From Hydrangea macrophylla (lineage: Eukaryota; Streptophyta; Magnoliopsida; Cornales; Hydrangeaceae): a stretch of 64,000 nt of DNA. Each line of letters starts with the position of its first letter. Positions within the stretch are counted from its first letter, which is position 1. Positions 47,407-59,206 of the stretch are shown here, one piece after another. The DNA is taken from assembly GCA_033977485.1 (NCBI GenBank), contig CM066987.1, forward strand, positions 85,059,588 to 85,123,587, given 5' to 3'. The notes beneath the pieces are model-generated. The model was not told the DNA's origin. It did not search any database and saw nothing but the letters and a program-made list of their open reading frames with translations. Both the position numbers and the translations under genes were made by a program.

Positions 47407-48309
47407 GAGTTTCTATTCTTTTATTAGAAGTACGAAAAGGATTTCCTTAGTTGCCCATTCAGAACCAATTGATTGCCACACATGTAAACCATCTCCAGTC
47501 AAAAATCCTATTTTGCAATCCTAGACTAGGAACGAGATGAAACAAATCTATACTGTGATCTAGCCGGTGAATACGCGATGGTTTAGATGTGTATTACGTG
47601 GTGATATATATACACATATATGTGTGTGTTCAAGTATGCATAGAAAACTTTATCATATATATATATCATGCATATATTTATGTATGTACATATATACATA
47701 TATATATGTATGTATTATTAAACTATGTAAATACAAATCTTTGTTGAGGTAGGTGGGGTGTAGAGAGAAACATTTTTAATACATATATTAATAATTTGTC
47801 CCTGAATGTCATTTTGCACAGGGATATAATTGTAATGAAAAATACTCATTAAAAGATGGTGCAGAGAGAAAATTAGGTAGATATATATATATATATGAAA
47901 GTAGAAGCTTTTGCTTCTACCACGTGGCACCTTCTGAGAATTATTTTTATTTAAATAACCCCAATAGGAAATTAGGTTCTAACCATAGGCAGGGGGGGGG
48001 GGGGGGGGGAGCGTGTGGTGGGGTGTTAAATCTATATATAATTTGAGCTCTATATCTATTTAAGTAAAGTTTGAATTTTCAGTTATAAATTTTAAATCTC
48101 ACATATATATCCGTATACATATATAGAAAAAATAGTACGTTCCAACATGAATACTAAAAGACTTGTTTTTCTCCGAAAAATAAGCTAGACTTCTAAAATT
48201 GTGCTTGTGGTTAATATCCACATGTTCTAAATTAATGGGATGGTATAAATACTTTGTTGGAGAATAAAGGTTGGTCAATATTCACAGAATGGTTGGTCAA
48301 TATTCACTT
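47407..48309. other. AT-rich spacer with a 17-base G run
   Basis: (TA)n and (CATATA)n tracts, and a G run at 47993-48009. The motif GAAGCTTTTGCTTCTACCACGTGGCA at 47905-47930 is partly mirrored at 44890 and 48950. No gene is recognised. Confidence 0.5.
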
Positions 48310-48318
48310 GTAAATTAA

Positions 48319-48485
48319 GGGCAATGCTAGGGGCACTAACAAAATTCACTAACACTTACCAACACACTCTATCTCTCTCCTAGTGGCACTGTGGGGACCG
48401 CAGCGGACCCCACAGTGCCACTAGGAGAGAGATAGAGTGTGTTAGTAAGTGTTAGTGGATTTTGTTAGTGCCCCAAATATTACTC
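48319..48485. mobile_element. Mutator-type MITE, near-perfect hairpin, 9-bp TSD
   Basis: The 167-bp element has ends GGGCAATGCTAGGGGCAC and (other strand) GAGTAATATTTGGGGCAC. From 48330 to 48474 the two halves are almost perfectly complementary around the centre GACCGCAGCGGACC. GTAAATTAA flanks it at 48310-48318 and 48486-48494, a 9-bp TSD as made by Mutator-like transposases. It has no coding capacity. Confidence 0.85.
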
Positions 48486-48574
48486 GTAAATTAATGGGAT
48501 GAATATCAATAGCTTCCTAATTTGAAAATAGACTTTTTCAAATTGAATATGTGTGTGTGTGTGTGTGTATATAT

Positions 48575-48876
48575 GGGTTAAATGCATTTTGCACCCTCAA
48601 ATTATACCTTGTTTGCCACTTTGGTCCCTAAATAAATTTTTTTTCTCATTTTGGTCCCTCAACTAACATTTAGTGGCAGTTTGCCCCCTTTGTCACTTTT
48701 AGCGTCACTTTTGGTATCAGTAAAAGTGAATTTTTCCACCACTAAAAGTGATGGAGGGGGCAAACTGCCACAAAATGTTAGTTGAGGGACCAAAATACGA
48801 GAAAAAAAAATATTTTGTTTAGGGATCAAAGTGCCAAATAGGGTATAGTTTGAGAGTGCAAAATACATTTTACCCC
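48575..48876. mobile_element. Foldback MITE of about 300 bp
   Basis: The left half begins GGGTTAAATGCATTTTGCAC and includes GGTCCCTCAACTAACATTTA. The right half is its reverse complement (ending GCAAAATACATTTTACCCC), with the turn near 48720. No clear TSD is visible because both flanks are TA/TG repeats. Confidence 0.8.
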
Positions 48877-49447
48877 ATATACATATATATACATTTTCCT
48901 GCAAAAAAAAATATAAGCTTTTTTTCATAGAAAATGACATGTGACAGAAGCAAAGGCTTCTGATTTTATATATATATATATACTAGCATTTATCCCGTGC
49001 AATGCGCGAGTAGATAGTTTGTCTAATTGAGCATAGAATAGTGGTATTGAATATTCATATCATGAGATATTCAACAAAAAATCACACTGTCTCCTCATGG
49101 GTCAACCTCCTACAGTTTGGGTTTGGCTTGATTGTTCTTTAACTATTATCATAAATACGGCCACTTGAACGTAAATGATAAACGATTATTGAGTTTAAGG
49201 ACAAAATTGTGAGAAAATCATCACAAATGAAATTACTACGTGTTTTCAAAATTTTGTTGACTTGCGGCCTGATCAGCAGTTCTTAGAAGACAGGATTAAA
49301 ATCCTTAAGCTCGTGGAGAAATTTTAAGGTGCTTCCTGCTACCACATGAGACATTGTATCTTGCAAGGCTGGAACCAATTAATGATAACATATTATTTGG
49401 GTGAGACTCACATCTTGGAACCTGTAATGAGACCTACTATATTTATA

Positions 49448-49898
49448 CAGTGGTGGAAAGATAGTGAGTGCATAGGGGGGCTATGGTCCCCCAAGATTTT
49501 AGTAAAATTTGATTTTTACCTTGATATTTTTAAAATTTTCATATTTGGACCCCCCAAACTTGTGAATAGATTCTCACCCAAAAATGAAAACTACACATTG
49601 GCCATTCTAAATTTTTAATCTTTATAAAATGGTCCATATCTATATACTATTAGAACAGTCATTCATAGTCATAAACTATAAACCACAGAATTACAATCTA
49701 CTTTTACAAACAACAACCTCAAATAGTAAATTTTAATATTTCAAATACAAAATAAAATTATACTGGAAAACATATATAAATAGATCTAAAAAAATTCACC
49801 TCGAAGGGGCGGCCCCAAACCCTCGTGTGACCCCCTTGGGTAGCCTAACTAATTAATCGTCCCATCTCACCAAATACAAATTCCTAATTCTGCCCCTG
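49448..49898. mobile_element. Possible hAT-type element inside Helitron-3
   Basis: The left end is CAGTGGTGGA and the right end (reverse complement) CAGGGGCAGA, 8 of 10 matching. The flanks TATTTATA and TATGTATG agree at 6 of 8 positions, as an aged 8-bp hAT duplication could. The interior has no transposase. Confidence 0.4.
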
Positions 49899-50216
49899 TA
49901 TGTATGGATGTGATCCCACCTAATAACCAACTCCCATTGGTCACAGAATACCATATCAGCACACCCCGGGTTACCTTGAGTTAACTAAAAATTTCTCTTG
50001 CTCATGATCTCACTAACAAAACTTGAAAGCGTAGATAAGCTTATTTACTTTTTTCGGTCACGATAAGCTTATTTACTGTAAAATAAAAAATTAATGCCTC
50101 AAGCCATTGGATAGACAGAGAAAGAGAGAGAAGAGAGAAGAGAAATGCAAAAAAGTAAATGAGCACCTCAAGCCTTTTTGGTTCCTAAACTATTGGAGTT
50201 AGGATAGATATATATC

Positions 50217-50502
50217 AGCTCGATGTGGATATATAAAACCACATAAAATATATATCATCAGTGTAATGGTGTGTACATATATAGGTACAAAAATACTCCC
50301 TAAAAAAAAATAGGTAGATAAATACTGCTACGTGTCACTCCCACATTTTTCTAGATATGTATTAGTTCTATGTGGATATATAAAACTACATATATATATC
50401 ATCAGTGCAATGATGTGTACATAAATATAGATACATAAATACTCCCTTAAAATAAAATAGCTACATAAATACTACCACATGTCACTCCTACATTTTTTTA
50501 TG
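50217..50502. repeat. Tandem duplication of ~143 bp
   Basis: Two adjacent units share GATGTGGATATATAAAA or CTATGTGGATATATAAAA, then ATCATCAGTG and a TGTCACTCC-TACATTTTT end. They lie at the 5' side of Helitron-3 and may explain its two candidate 5' ends. Confidence 0.75.
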
Positions 50503-50553
50503 CTTGAACTCTCCACTATTATATATAGTAATAGATATATATATACAGTCAGG

Positions 50554-50717
50554 CTCTAAAGAGGGCGCCCTCTCTTTAATAAAGAGAGGACTTCTGTTTT
50601 AGCCGTCGGATTGTGTTTTCATTAATGGCAGTTTTGTCATTTCACAGTTTTTAAACACAATCTGACGGTCAAAACAAAGGTCCTCCCTTTAATAAAGAGA
50701 GGTGGCCGTCTTTAGAG
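50554..50717. mobile_element. Small MITE with ~65-bp terminal inverted repeats
   Basis: Starts CTCTAAAGA and ends TCTTTAGAG. Both arms contain CTTTAATAAAGAGAGG and, inverted, AAACACAATC-GACGG. 164 bp, no coding. No clear TSD. Confidence 0.75.
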
Positions 50718-50813
50718 AATCTTTGATAAATATATTGTGCTATGTGATACTGTCTCTATCTTAAATATTGTCTTGAAAAATTTAGGCTTCTTCCATCACT
50801 TCTGCCTAGGGGT

Positions 50814-50818
50814 GAAAT
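50814..50818. repeat. TSD of solo LTR 2, left copy (GAAAT)
   Basis: GAAAT precedes TGAAAGAAAACC and recurs at 52461-52465. Confidence 0.85.
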
Positions 50819-52460
50819 TGAAAGAAAACCATGTGTAACTCTTAAAGGTTCACGCAGCGGAAAACAAAAATTTAATGGTTTCCTAAACCCATGATCAAGT
50901 CTATGATATATACAAAATACATACAACATCCATAGGGGGTTAATCAAATAGTTACCCTTGAAGCGTGCTTTACAAAATATCAATTCCCTTTCGTCCCACG
51001 AATAGTTCACCAAATCGTCCAAGCGTCCGATCTCTAAAAGTATCCACACGAGCAATGCACACTAGAAGAAAACTTTTCCTCCTCCAATAAAGTGAAGAAG
51101 ACAAAAAGTGAATAGATCAAAAACTCTTGACCGTAGGGATGTAATGGGGTCGGAAGTTTTTGGAAAAATATTATATGTGCTAGCATGACTTTTTGTTTCC
51201 CATACATCATATATATAACAATACTATAAGACCCTTTCCTAATTTAATTAGGAAACTATATTTGATTGAAAGACTTTCTTAAATCAAATATAAACTAATA
51301 GTATTATTATACTACTTCCATATTAACAACTTAATATCAAGTAGACCCTCACAACTTCTTCTAATTATACATTGCCCTCTTGTGTGTGACCTCTTAGGTT
51401 CATACTAATCTGGTAGTAGGCACTAACACTCTAAAGTATTACAATTAGAACCCTTTCTAAATAATTTAAATTAGAACATCTTCTAATTCTCCCTTATAGA
51501 AATAATTAATATTAATATTTATTATTTCCGGGCTTCCACTAGTCATGAGTGACACCTAGCAGTGTATCATGACATACCCCAGACAGTCTGAAAAATAGAG
51601 AACCTTTCCGTTAATAGTTACCGTACAATTCAATCCTTCTATCAAACAATGTCCCAATTAAATCTCTTGGGTAATGGACATATTATCAAACCCAGATTTA
51701 ATTATATGTTCTTGAACTAATTGATATTTCTCTACATCTGATGAAATTAGAAAACTCTTTCTAATTCTCACCCTACCTAGACAGGGAGCTTTACTTGAGA
51801 TATATCATAGAAGATCACATAGGACATTCACTCCCTCACTTGAGAGTGATAGATTCCTTATTGTACATTCACATGTCTCCATGTATGACTTACTATACTC
51901 AACAATTCATGAATATGCCTTTAATTAAAACATAAACACTATGCATTAAAGCATAATAACTCATACACAAGACAACAGCAATGTCTCAGGTCTAAGGATT
52001 ACTTGTACCATTATAACTAAGAACAATCCATTGATAGATAAGTAAAACTCCATTTAGATGTTCTTAATTGTTGATCACGTTCAATGAACTTGTTCTATAA
52101 CATGCACCCATATGTCTGTTCCAGTGTCCCCACACTGATGACTTAAGACTAGTCATATTTTATCAAATAAGATAAACATGGCACATGTTAGTCTAACCGG
52201 ACTATCAAATGCCCAATTTAATAATCCTATGACTAAGAACAATTCTAGAATAAATCAACTGAGAAGTATATGGTCTTGTTCCTTAACTCTTTAAGTACAT
52301 ACCTTCTCAACTTTAATTCTATGGACTTATCATGTCAAAGTTAAACAACAATAATGATAAATAATAAACTTGCCCTTTATTAGTATGAAACTATTATTAT
52401 ATTGTAATATTCCTAAAATACTACTCCAATCTAATTGGCTTTTAGGGCATACTACTAACA
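50819..52460 (+). repeat. Solo LTR 2 (1642 bp), TSD GAAAT
   Basis: It begins TGAAAGAAAACCATG and ends GGCATACTACTAACA. The perfect GAAAT pair flanks it. The interior is AT-rich and has the mostly non-coding character of LTRs from large retrotransposon derivatives; the block around 51540-51590 (GTCATGAGTGACACCTAGCA) is such a conserved-looking part. No internal region is present. A minus-strand open stretch at 50756-51055 crosses the LTR start and is not a gene. Confidence 0.85.
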
Positions 52461-52465
52461 GAAAT

Positions 52466-53208
52466 CGGTTTGGTTCGGTTGGTTTTTAGAAGGAATGCAT
52501 CGAACCGACCAATCGGTTTTCTGTACATCTGGAGCCGAAATAGGCCGAACATCTAGAAAACTGAACCAAACTGGTTGATCCAATATCGGTTTGATTTGGT
52601 TCAGCTTCGATTTTCTACCATTCAAAGTGAATAAAACAGATACCCAAATGATATAGATACATGTATAGATTATATATCAAACCCACAACCAAATCGATGC
52701 ACAAGTCCCAAATCAAAAAAGAAACCTCAAATCAAACCCCAACTCAAATTCAGAGAGAAAGAGAGAAAAGATTCAAAGATTAAAAACACATACCCAAAGA
52801 GAGAGAGAGAGAGAGAGAAAGAGAGAGGATAAAGAGAGTGCAGTTTACCATAATCAGAGAGAAAGAGAGAGGAAAAAGAGAGTGCAGCTTACCATAATCA
52901 GACTAGCGGTGGTCCTTGGGTGTCGCCGATAGAGGTAGAGGTGGTGAAACGAGGGCGGCGTTCGAGAGAGAGCTTGTGAGGGCTATTGAACCTCTGCTTC
53001 TGGATCTAGAGAGATTCGAGTGGATCTTATAGACACTTGATTTTTGCTCATCCAAAAAAAAAGTATAGAAAACTTGCATAAAGTCCAACAATTGTGAAGA
53101 GCATGTTTATACAGGGTCCCTGGACTTCGAATCATCAAATTCGGGCCACATATAAAGAACAGATCGCATTTTGAAATTGCAATAATCTGCGATTTGTAAA
53201 AGAGGGGC
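52466..53208. other. Spacer with GGTTCGG-rich block and GA repeats
   Basis: 52466-52620 is rich in GGTTTGGTTCGG motifs. 52750-52890 is GA-rich, with a ~44-bp segment (AAAGAGAGTGCAG-TTACC) present twice. No gene is recognised; short minus-strand open stretches at 52903-53222 lack any motif. Confidence 0.5.
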
Positions 53209-56200
53209 TGTAGACACCCCAATTTTGACCAAACGTCAAATCTAGGGATTGGTTACCTCTCAAAGACCGATGGTGATGATGACCATGACGTTTGAAGATT
53301 TTCCAAGAAATTCAAAATCTTCTAGATGTTCTTCAAGTTAAAATTGCAAAATTGAAAATAAAAGAGGAGAGGATTTGGGCATTCGGGGAGAAACTCGAAT
53401 AATGAAGAACGTGTGAGAAACCCAGTCTGGGAACCTGTTTTTTTTTTTTTTTTTATAAAAAAAGGGGGATAATAAACAAAATCAAAAAAAAAGTTTCTTT
53501 AGAAGAAAATAGGAGGACAAAATAAATGAAAAAGATTTTGAAAAAGGAGAAAATACAAAAAAGAAAATAGTATATTTAAGTATATACCATGCACATGGGT
53601 GATACCATGCACATGGGGGATCTTAGTACAAATATAGATATATATAGATTAAAATTTTAGTTTACATCAACATATCTTTTGAAAATTTAAAAAGAAGGAC
53701 AAAATTCAGTTAGTCCCGGTACGCGGCAAACGCGGCGGCACTCAGTGAGTGCCGTGCCGGCACTCTCTGTTTGCCGCCCGGCACTCAGCGAGTGCCGCCG
53801 AGAGCCGTCGAGTGCCGCTGGCTGTAACGGACTGCTTTTCTCACATGTTCTAGAAGAAATCTTTGCACATGGGTCTCCACCCGAATTTACCCATTTATCC
53901 TTGAGATGATGGCCTATATAAACAAATCTTCATCTTCATTTTAAGGGGACTTGAACTTTTGAATCAATATACATACGTATACAAGAGATATACTTGAGTT
54001 TTAGAGAGAGAAAGAGATAAGAATCATAAAGAGAATTGAGAAGAAGAGAAGAATTTCTTGAAGAATTTGAAGAACTTTGAGAAGAATTTGAATATCCCGG
54101 AGGAGCTTCACAAGAAATTGAAGAATTCTTTGAGGTCATAGAGGTAACCTCTTAATCCTTAGTAGAGTTAGGATAATTCAATCACAAGTTCTTAGATCTA
54201 GGAACTTTTCACATTTTCAAAACCTCTCTTCTTATCCCATTTCATCACACACCACCAAGAACTTGTGATTGAATCTCATAACATTTCATTAATTTGGATC
54301 TAATTAATGCCTTGGGTTTGAGATAAATTAGTTTTGAAGAATTTGTGTTCCTAAATAAAACTTTGATTTCCTTTATTTCTATTTCATTCATAAGGTTCAT
54401 GAGATCTTCCATATCTCATTGAAGCTCTTTGAATTTGATTCCTTATTCTCCTATAACCTTGTGATTCATATGGAGTTTAAGGTTGATCAGGGTCATATCT
54501 ACACATAGTTGGTGAGATACTAGTATTAACTCATGGCTAGGGGATCTCACTATGAATCTTATGGAATTCACTCCATGTTCCATAGAGGTTTATGTATATC
54601 ATAGTCTCATTTAATCTCCAAGGACCATTAATTTGGGAGGAGAGTATGATTTCGTGGTTATGATCTCCTCAAGGACCATATGTTTGGGAGAGGATTTGAG
54701 TGTAAGCTTTCATAGTTTGATGAAATCTATGGAACTTGAATGTTTAAAAGTCTATTAGATTGAGTAAAACCTTGGGTATTCTTACTAGGATCTCTTTACT
54801 ATGTATCTTATGGAATTCATACTATATTCCACGGAGATTAGAGTGGATTTGTTTTCCTTTAGTCTCCAATGACCATCAAATGGTAGGAGAAATATTTTAA
54901 GTTTAAGACCATCTCTATGGCTTAGACTAACCTCTTCCTTGGGTTTTTGAAAGTTCTTCATACTTCATCCAAAACCTACATGTATGTGTGTCTTTAGCCT
55001 CCAATGACCACCAAGTGGTAGGAGTAATGATTTGAACTCAAGTTTTGGTCCATAAGTTTGAGTTCATTGTTTGGGATTTTGTGAAGTCCATTTCATACTT
55101 CATTAAAAGTCCATAAGTATAAAGAGGTCCTCAGTCTTCAATGACCATCAAACGGTAGAAGAAATGATTTGGTTTAAGCCCAACATTATGATCTAATAGT
55201 TGAGGCCAATCAACAAAGTTGAACTAGCAAAATGAAAACAGTGGGTTCACAAACTATTTTCGATCAAAGATTTTTAGTTCGAAATCAGACCGTTGGAATT
55301 GAATGAAACCAACGGGAGAGCGTCAATAACACGATGTTTTACCACTGCAATTTTTGTTTTGGTGGGATTTCATTTTTTAAGTGGTTTGATCACAATCTGT
55401 CCAGAATTTCAGAATAGTTTCAGAACAGCAACACGATTTTAAAATTGATAGATCAGAACCCTAACCAAGTTTTCATGACCTTTAATAATTTTAATTTTTT
55501 CTAAGAACCTTAATGTGTTAGGAAGGTTCCCTAAAAAGAATGAAGCAATTCAGATTTGTTTGCTATTTTTAAAAAATCATACAAGATCTCTGGACAGAGA
55601 GTTGTAAGTCCCTGAGTGATGTCTAGTGTTTGTTTAATTCCCGGAGATCTAACCGTTCAAACCTTGATTTTCTTTTTGGGATAGAAACTAGACTCATAGA
55701 GGCATATCATATCCAAAAAGCATTAAGATCTAACCGTTGGAACTATGGTTTTTCTAGCTTTGAAAGTCTGGTCTGCTCTCTGTAATTCATAAAAAACTGC
55801 TCCTGTTTTTTTTCTAATCTTATTTATTTCAACTTAAATGGTTTCCTAATGTCTTGGAACCCAAATCATGTTTTGAATAATGAAAATTTAGCTTAAATCC
55901 AAAGGCTAAGTGATCCAAATTAGTGAATAAATTCACATCTCTTCCTTATACATGTTCATGCATCCATTCATACATGTTAATATTCATAAGTAGGACTTAT
56001 CTCTTGTCTAAGTTGTATCTAATTGAACATGACTTAGGATTAATTACTTTTTGATATTATATCTTGTCTAAGGCATGTATACTAACCTTTGTTTTGTAGT
56101 GCATTTGAGGTATGATTTCTCAACTCTTCTCTAGTTCAATTCTATACTTTGATTTAAATTGACTTTCAACTCCATGTGCGACACCTTAGACTAGCTAGGT

Positions 56201-56739
56201 TTTGCCTTATGTGTATATGTGTGATAGAGACCTTTTCTTAGGATTTTTATTCTTGCATGCATTGCACGTTTAATATTGGCGGCTGGATCCCGGGTATGTT
56301 TTCTAGTTCTCTATTGCATATCATGTTGCTTGCTACTTGAGTTATATGGCTTATGAATGATATTTTGTCATTAGCAATTTTACACCATTTCTAACATGCT
56401 TGTGTTATGTATACCTATATATGTATTAATTGAGGGCATGCTTAGATTAATAACTTGATTAAAAAGGATGTTGAGTAGAGGCCTATCGTGAGATAGGATG
56501 AAAGGGGGTGTTTTAGTCCGCCGGGCTCCTTCCCCTTTCATTCCATAATCCCCGGACCCAGTTTATCTTTGGTTTCGCAAAAGATCAGTTTGCTTTAAAA
56601 TGGTTTTTTAATTTTTCCTTTTAAAAATTAAGTGGCGACTCTTTGAAATTTGAAAAAAAAATGTTTTACAAAAGTGGGTAAGAAGCCTGCGATATCCACA
56701 ATCTGAAAAGCTGTGGGTAAGAAGCCTGCGATATCCACA
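53209..56739 (+). repeat. 5' LTR of an Ogre-type gypsy element
   Basis: It starts TGTAGACACCCCAATTTT and ends GATATCCACA just before the PBS, about 3.5 kb. Long LTRs with this start are usual for Ogre. Features inside: a GC-rich palindrome block at 53718-53821, repeated segments containing AATGACCATCAA or AAGGACCATNNNTTGGGAG (54620-55170), and a 32-bp unit repeated at the very end. It has no genuine coding sequence. Confidence 0.8.
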
Positions 56740-56742
56740 ATC

Positions 56743-56760
56743 TGGCGACTCTGCTGGGGA
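56743..56760 (+). other. Primer binding site of the Ogre-type element
   Basis: TGGCGACTCTGCTGGGGA, three bases after the LTR end. This is the PBS of Ogre/Tat elements (tRNA-Arg type in the literature). Confidence 0.9.
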
Positions 56761-58153
56761 TCGAACCCAGAATCTCTGGTTTCGCAGACCAGAATTTTGA
56801 TTTTGGGTTCACTCGAGGATTAGACTTGAAAGCATCCTTTTAATCAAATTAATTAATTTTTGTGTGCCCGTTGCATTGCACTTTGCATGTCTCGCCAATC
56901 GATTGCACGGAACTATGACCTTGGAGCCTCGGGGCAACCCGGTCGGTCAAGCCATCATGGGGCCGTGTGATCACCCTTAATCTCGTACCATGTGTCGGTA
57001 TATGAAGCATCCTATCGGGTGTGTGTCAAGGGTCCCTTATTTGACCGAAACCCGGCCTATGCATGATAGCTTCTATAGAACCTTTCAATCTAGAAAATTA
57101 ATTGTTGATTAGGATTATGTGTTAGGAAGTTTTGTATGCCCGGAAGGGATGATGACGATGCTTGTTTAATGTAGGATGTATAATCTTTTAATCACCTTTT
57201 AGCAATTCCTCCTCATTGTCCCACGGCAGTTTGGAATATGCCAGATTTTTTTATTATAAGATTATACTTCTTATATCATGTTAGCTAAGCATCACTGACC
57301 TTGTATGCATCCAAATTTATGAAAAGTGCAGTGATTATCCAAACATGTGATCCTTCTACCTAAGGAATTTTAAATCCATCTTTGAAAGAAGATAGGTTTT
57401 TGACTTCTTCATTGCAGAGTATTTAGTCACTCTTTTAAAATCTTTGGGATTCACCTTTTGATTAAAATCCCAAGTCAACCCCTTGTTGAGGTATATTCTC
57501 GCATTCTCCTTCTTGAAGGAAGAATCCAAAAATCTTGGGAATTGTTTTTAGAAGAAATGTTGTTTTTAATGAAAGCAAAATTTTGACCCAATCACCTTTT
57601 TGTTAAAGAATAATCCAAAAATTTTGAAAATTGTAAGAAATGCTTTTGAAACAAATCCCAAAGCAAAATTTTCGACCCAACCATCTTTTGTTGAGAAATG
57701 TTTTTACCTTCAAAAGGAAAAATCCAAAATTCTCAAGAATTGTTTTCAAAAGATTTTATCATCCAAGAAATGCTTTCCAAAAGAGTTTCAAAATTTTTCC
57801 ATCGAAGGGGTAATGAGGATCACAAGTAAAAGGATAAATTAGCGCACTTGACATGGAAGAGGATTTTATGTGCTTACGTGTCTTATGTGCTAGGGTTAGG
57901 ATTTGCTTTTATTTTGGTATATAGAATAGGCACACACACACGTGCATTGCATCCGTGTGGCATATGAATCATTCATGAAAGCATATAATAAAATCAATAA
58001 TAAAAGTGAAAGATAAATAAAATAATGGTGAAAAGGGAGAAAAGTTGTTAGGGTTTAAATAATTGGAAAAAATATGATTGTAGGTAAAAGATAGAATCAA
58101 CTACGAGCACAGTCTGGTACAGAGATTCTACTGCAAGGCTAGTGAGAAAAGAG
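56761..58153 (+). other. Ogre leader between PBS and gag
   Basis: Untranslated. 57400-57840 consists of imperfect repeats with CAAAATTTTCGACCCAA-like and AATCCAAAAATTTTG-like segments. The open stretch at 57600-57842 is from these repeats. Long leaders are usual in Ogre. Confidence 0.6.
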
Positions 58154-59206
58154 ATGGCACAAGAGGCAAATGCAAGGGAGATGGCAGAATTAAGGACAAT
58201 GGTGGAACAGTAAGCGGGTCAAATGACTAGAATGATGACCATGATAGAAGCGCTAGCACGACAGCCGCCAGACAATGATCCTCCTCACAGGGATGAAGAT
58301 TGGTTTGATGAAACAGAAGGGGTTGAAGCGCCGAGAACAGAAAGTGAGAAACTAGAAAAGGAAAGGACTGAGAAAGACAAGATGATGACTGAGAAAATGG
58401 AGAAGTTGGAAAGGGTGGTCCGAAAGGCCCATGGAGTTGATATTTACTTGTTGGAATTAGAAGGATTATATGAGGGGGTCTGTGAGGTATTACCTGCAGG
58501 ATTCAAAATGCCTGTGTTTGATAAGTTTGATGGAACAGGGAACCCTCGTAGCCACATCAGAATGTGTATAGGGTCATTTCAGCCTAGCGGTTTAAGCACG
58601 ATCATGATGGCAGTCTTGTTTCAACAGACGTTAACTGGGGCTGCTTTGTCTTGGTACCTCACTCTGGAACCAGGGAAAACTAGAAATTGGGAAGAAGTGG
58701 TTAAAGCATTTGTGGCCCAATACAAATACAGCCAGGATTTGGATGTTACTATCAGAGATTTAGAGACTACCCGACAGGGGAACAAAGAATCTTTTGCTGA
58801 GTATCTGAGTCGATGGAGGGGAAAGGCTACTAAAATGGTACAAAGGCCAATCGAAAAAGAGCAAATTTGAATACTGATGAAGAACCTCCAACCCATCTAT
58901 CAGGAGAAGATGAGGTTCCAATCCCTCAACACCTTTGCCGAAGTGTTTGATGTGGGAACCAGAATCGAAGACGCGATACAGGAAGGGGTCATCAAAAGAG
59001 AGGAGCTAGTGAACAGGTACAAACGGCCGAACTATGGAGCAGGAGGAGGGCATTCGGGTGTTCATTCAGGACCTACAGATGTGAACGCGCTGAGCGAACC
59101 CGAAAAGAAGTTCGATATAGCCAAAAGTTACCCAAAGAGGGGAGGGGATAAGACTTTAAGGAGGTTTTCGGAGTTGGGAGTATCATTATCCATGGCACTC
59201 GATAGG
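58154..59206 (+). pseudogene. Gag of the Ogre-type element, two premature stops, cut by an insertion
   Basis: The ATG at 58154 opens MAQEANAREMAELRTMVEQ, then a TAA at 58211. The same frame continues from 58214 to a TGA at 58868 and onward to 59206. The middle has GFKMPVFDKFDGTGNPRSHI, LTGAALSWYLTLEPGKTRNW and FVAQYKYSQDLDVT, the gag capsid-like domain of Ogre. After the second stop comes IYQEKMRFQSLNTFAEVFDV, its normal continuation. Both stops fit C-to-T changes. The frame is cut at 59206 by the LTR of another element. No Ogre pol is in the window. Confidence 0.85.

Larger units (their letters stand above)
48983..50535 (-). mobile_element. Helitron-3: possible non-autonomous Helitron
   Basis: On the minus strand a GC-rich imperfect hairpin (TCGCGCATTGCACGGGA) is followed by TAAATG and CTAG at 48983-48986, then T, like a Helitron 3' end. 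Two 5' candidates exist: TCTATTACTATATATAATAG at 50535, a classical-looking Helitron start, and TCTATCCTAACTCC at 50208. No coding sequence. Which 5' end is right is open. Confidence 0.4.
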
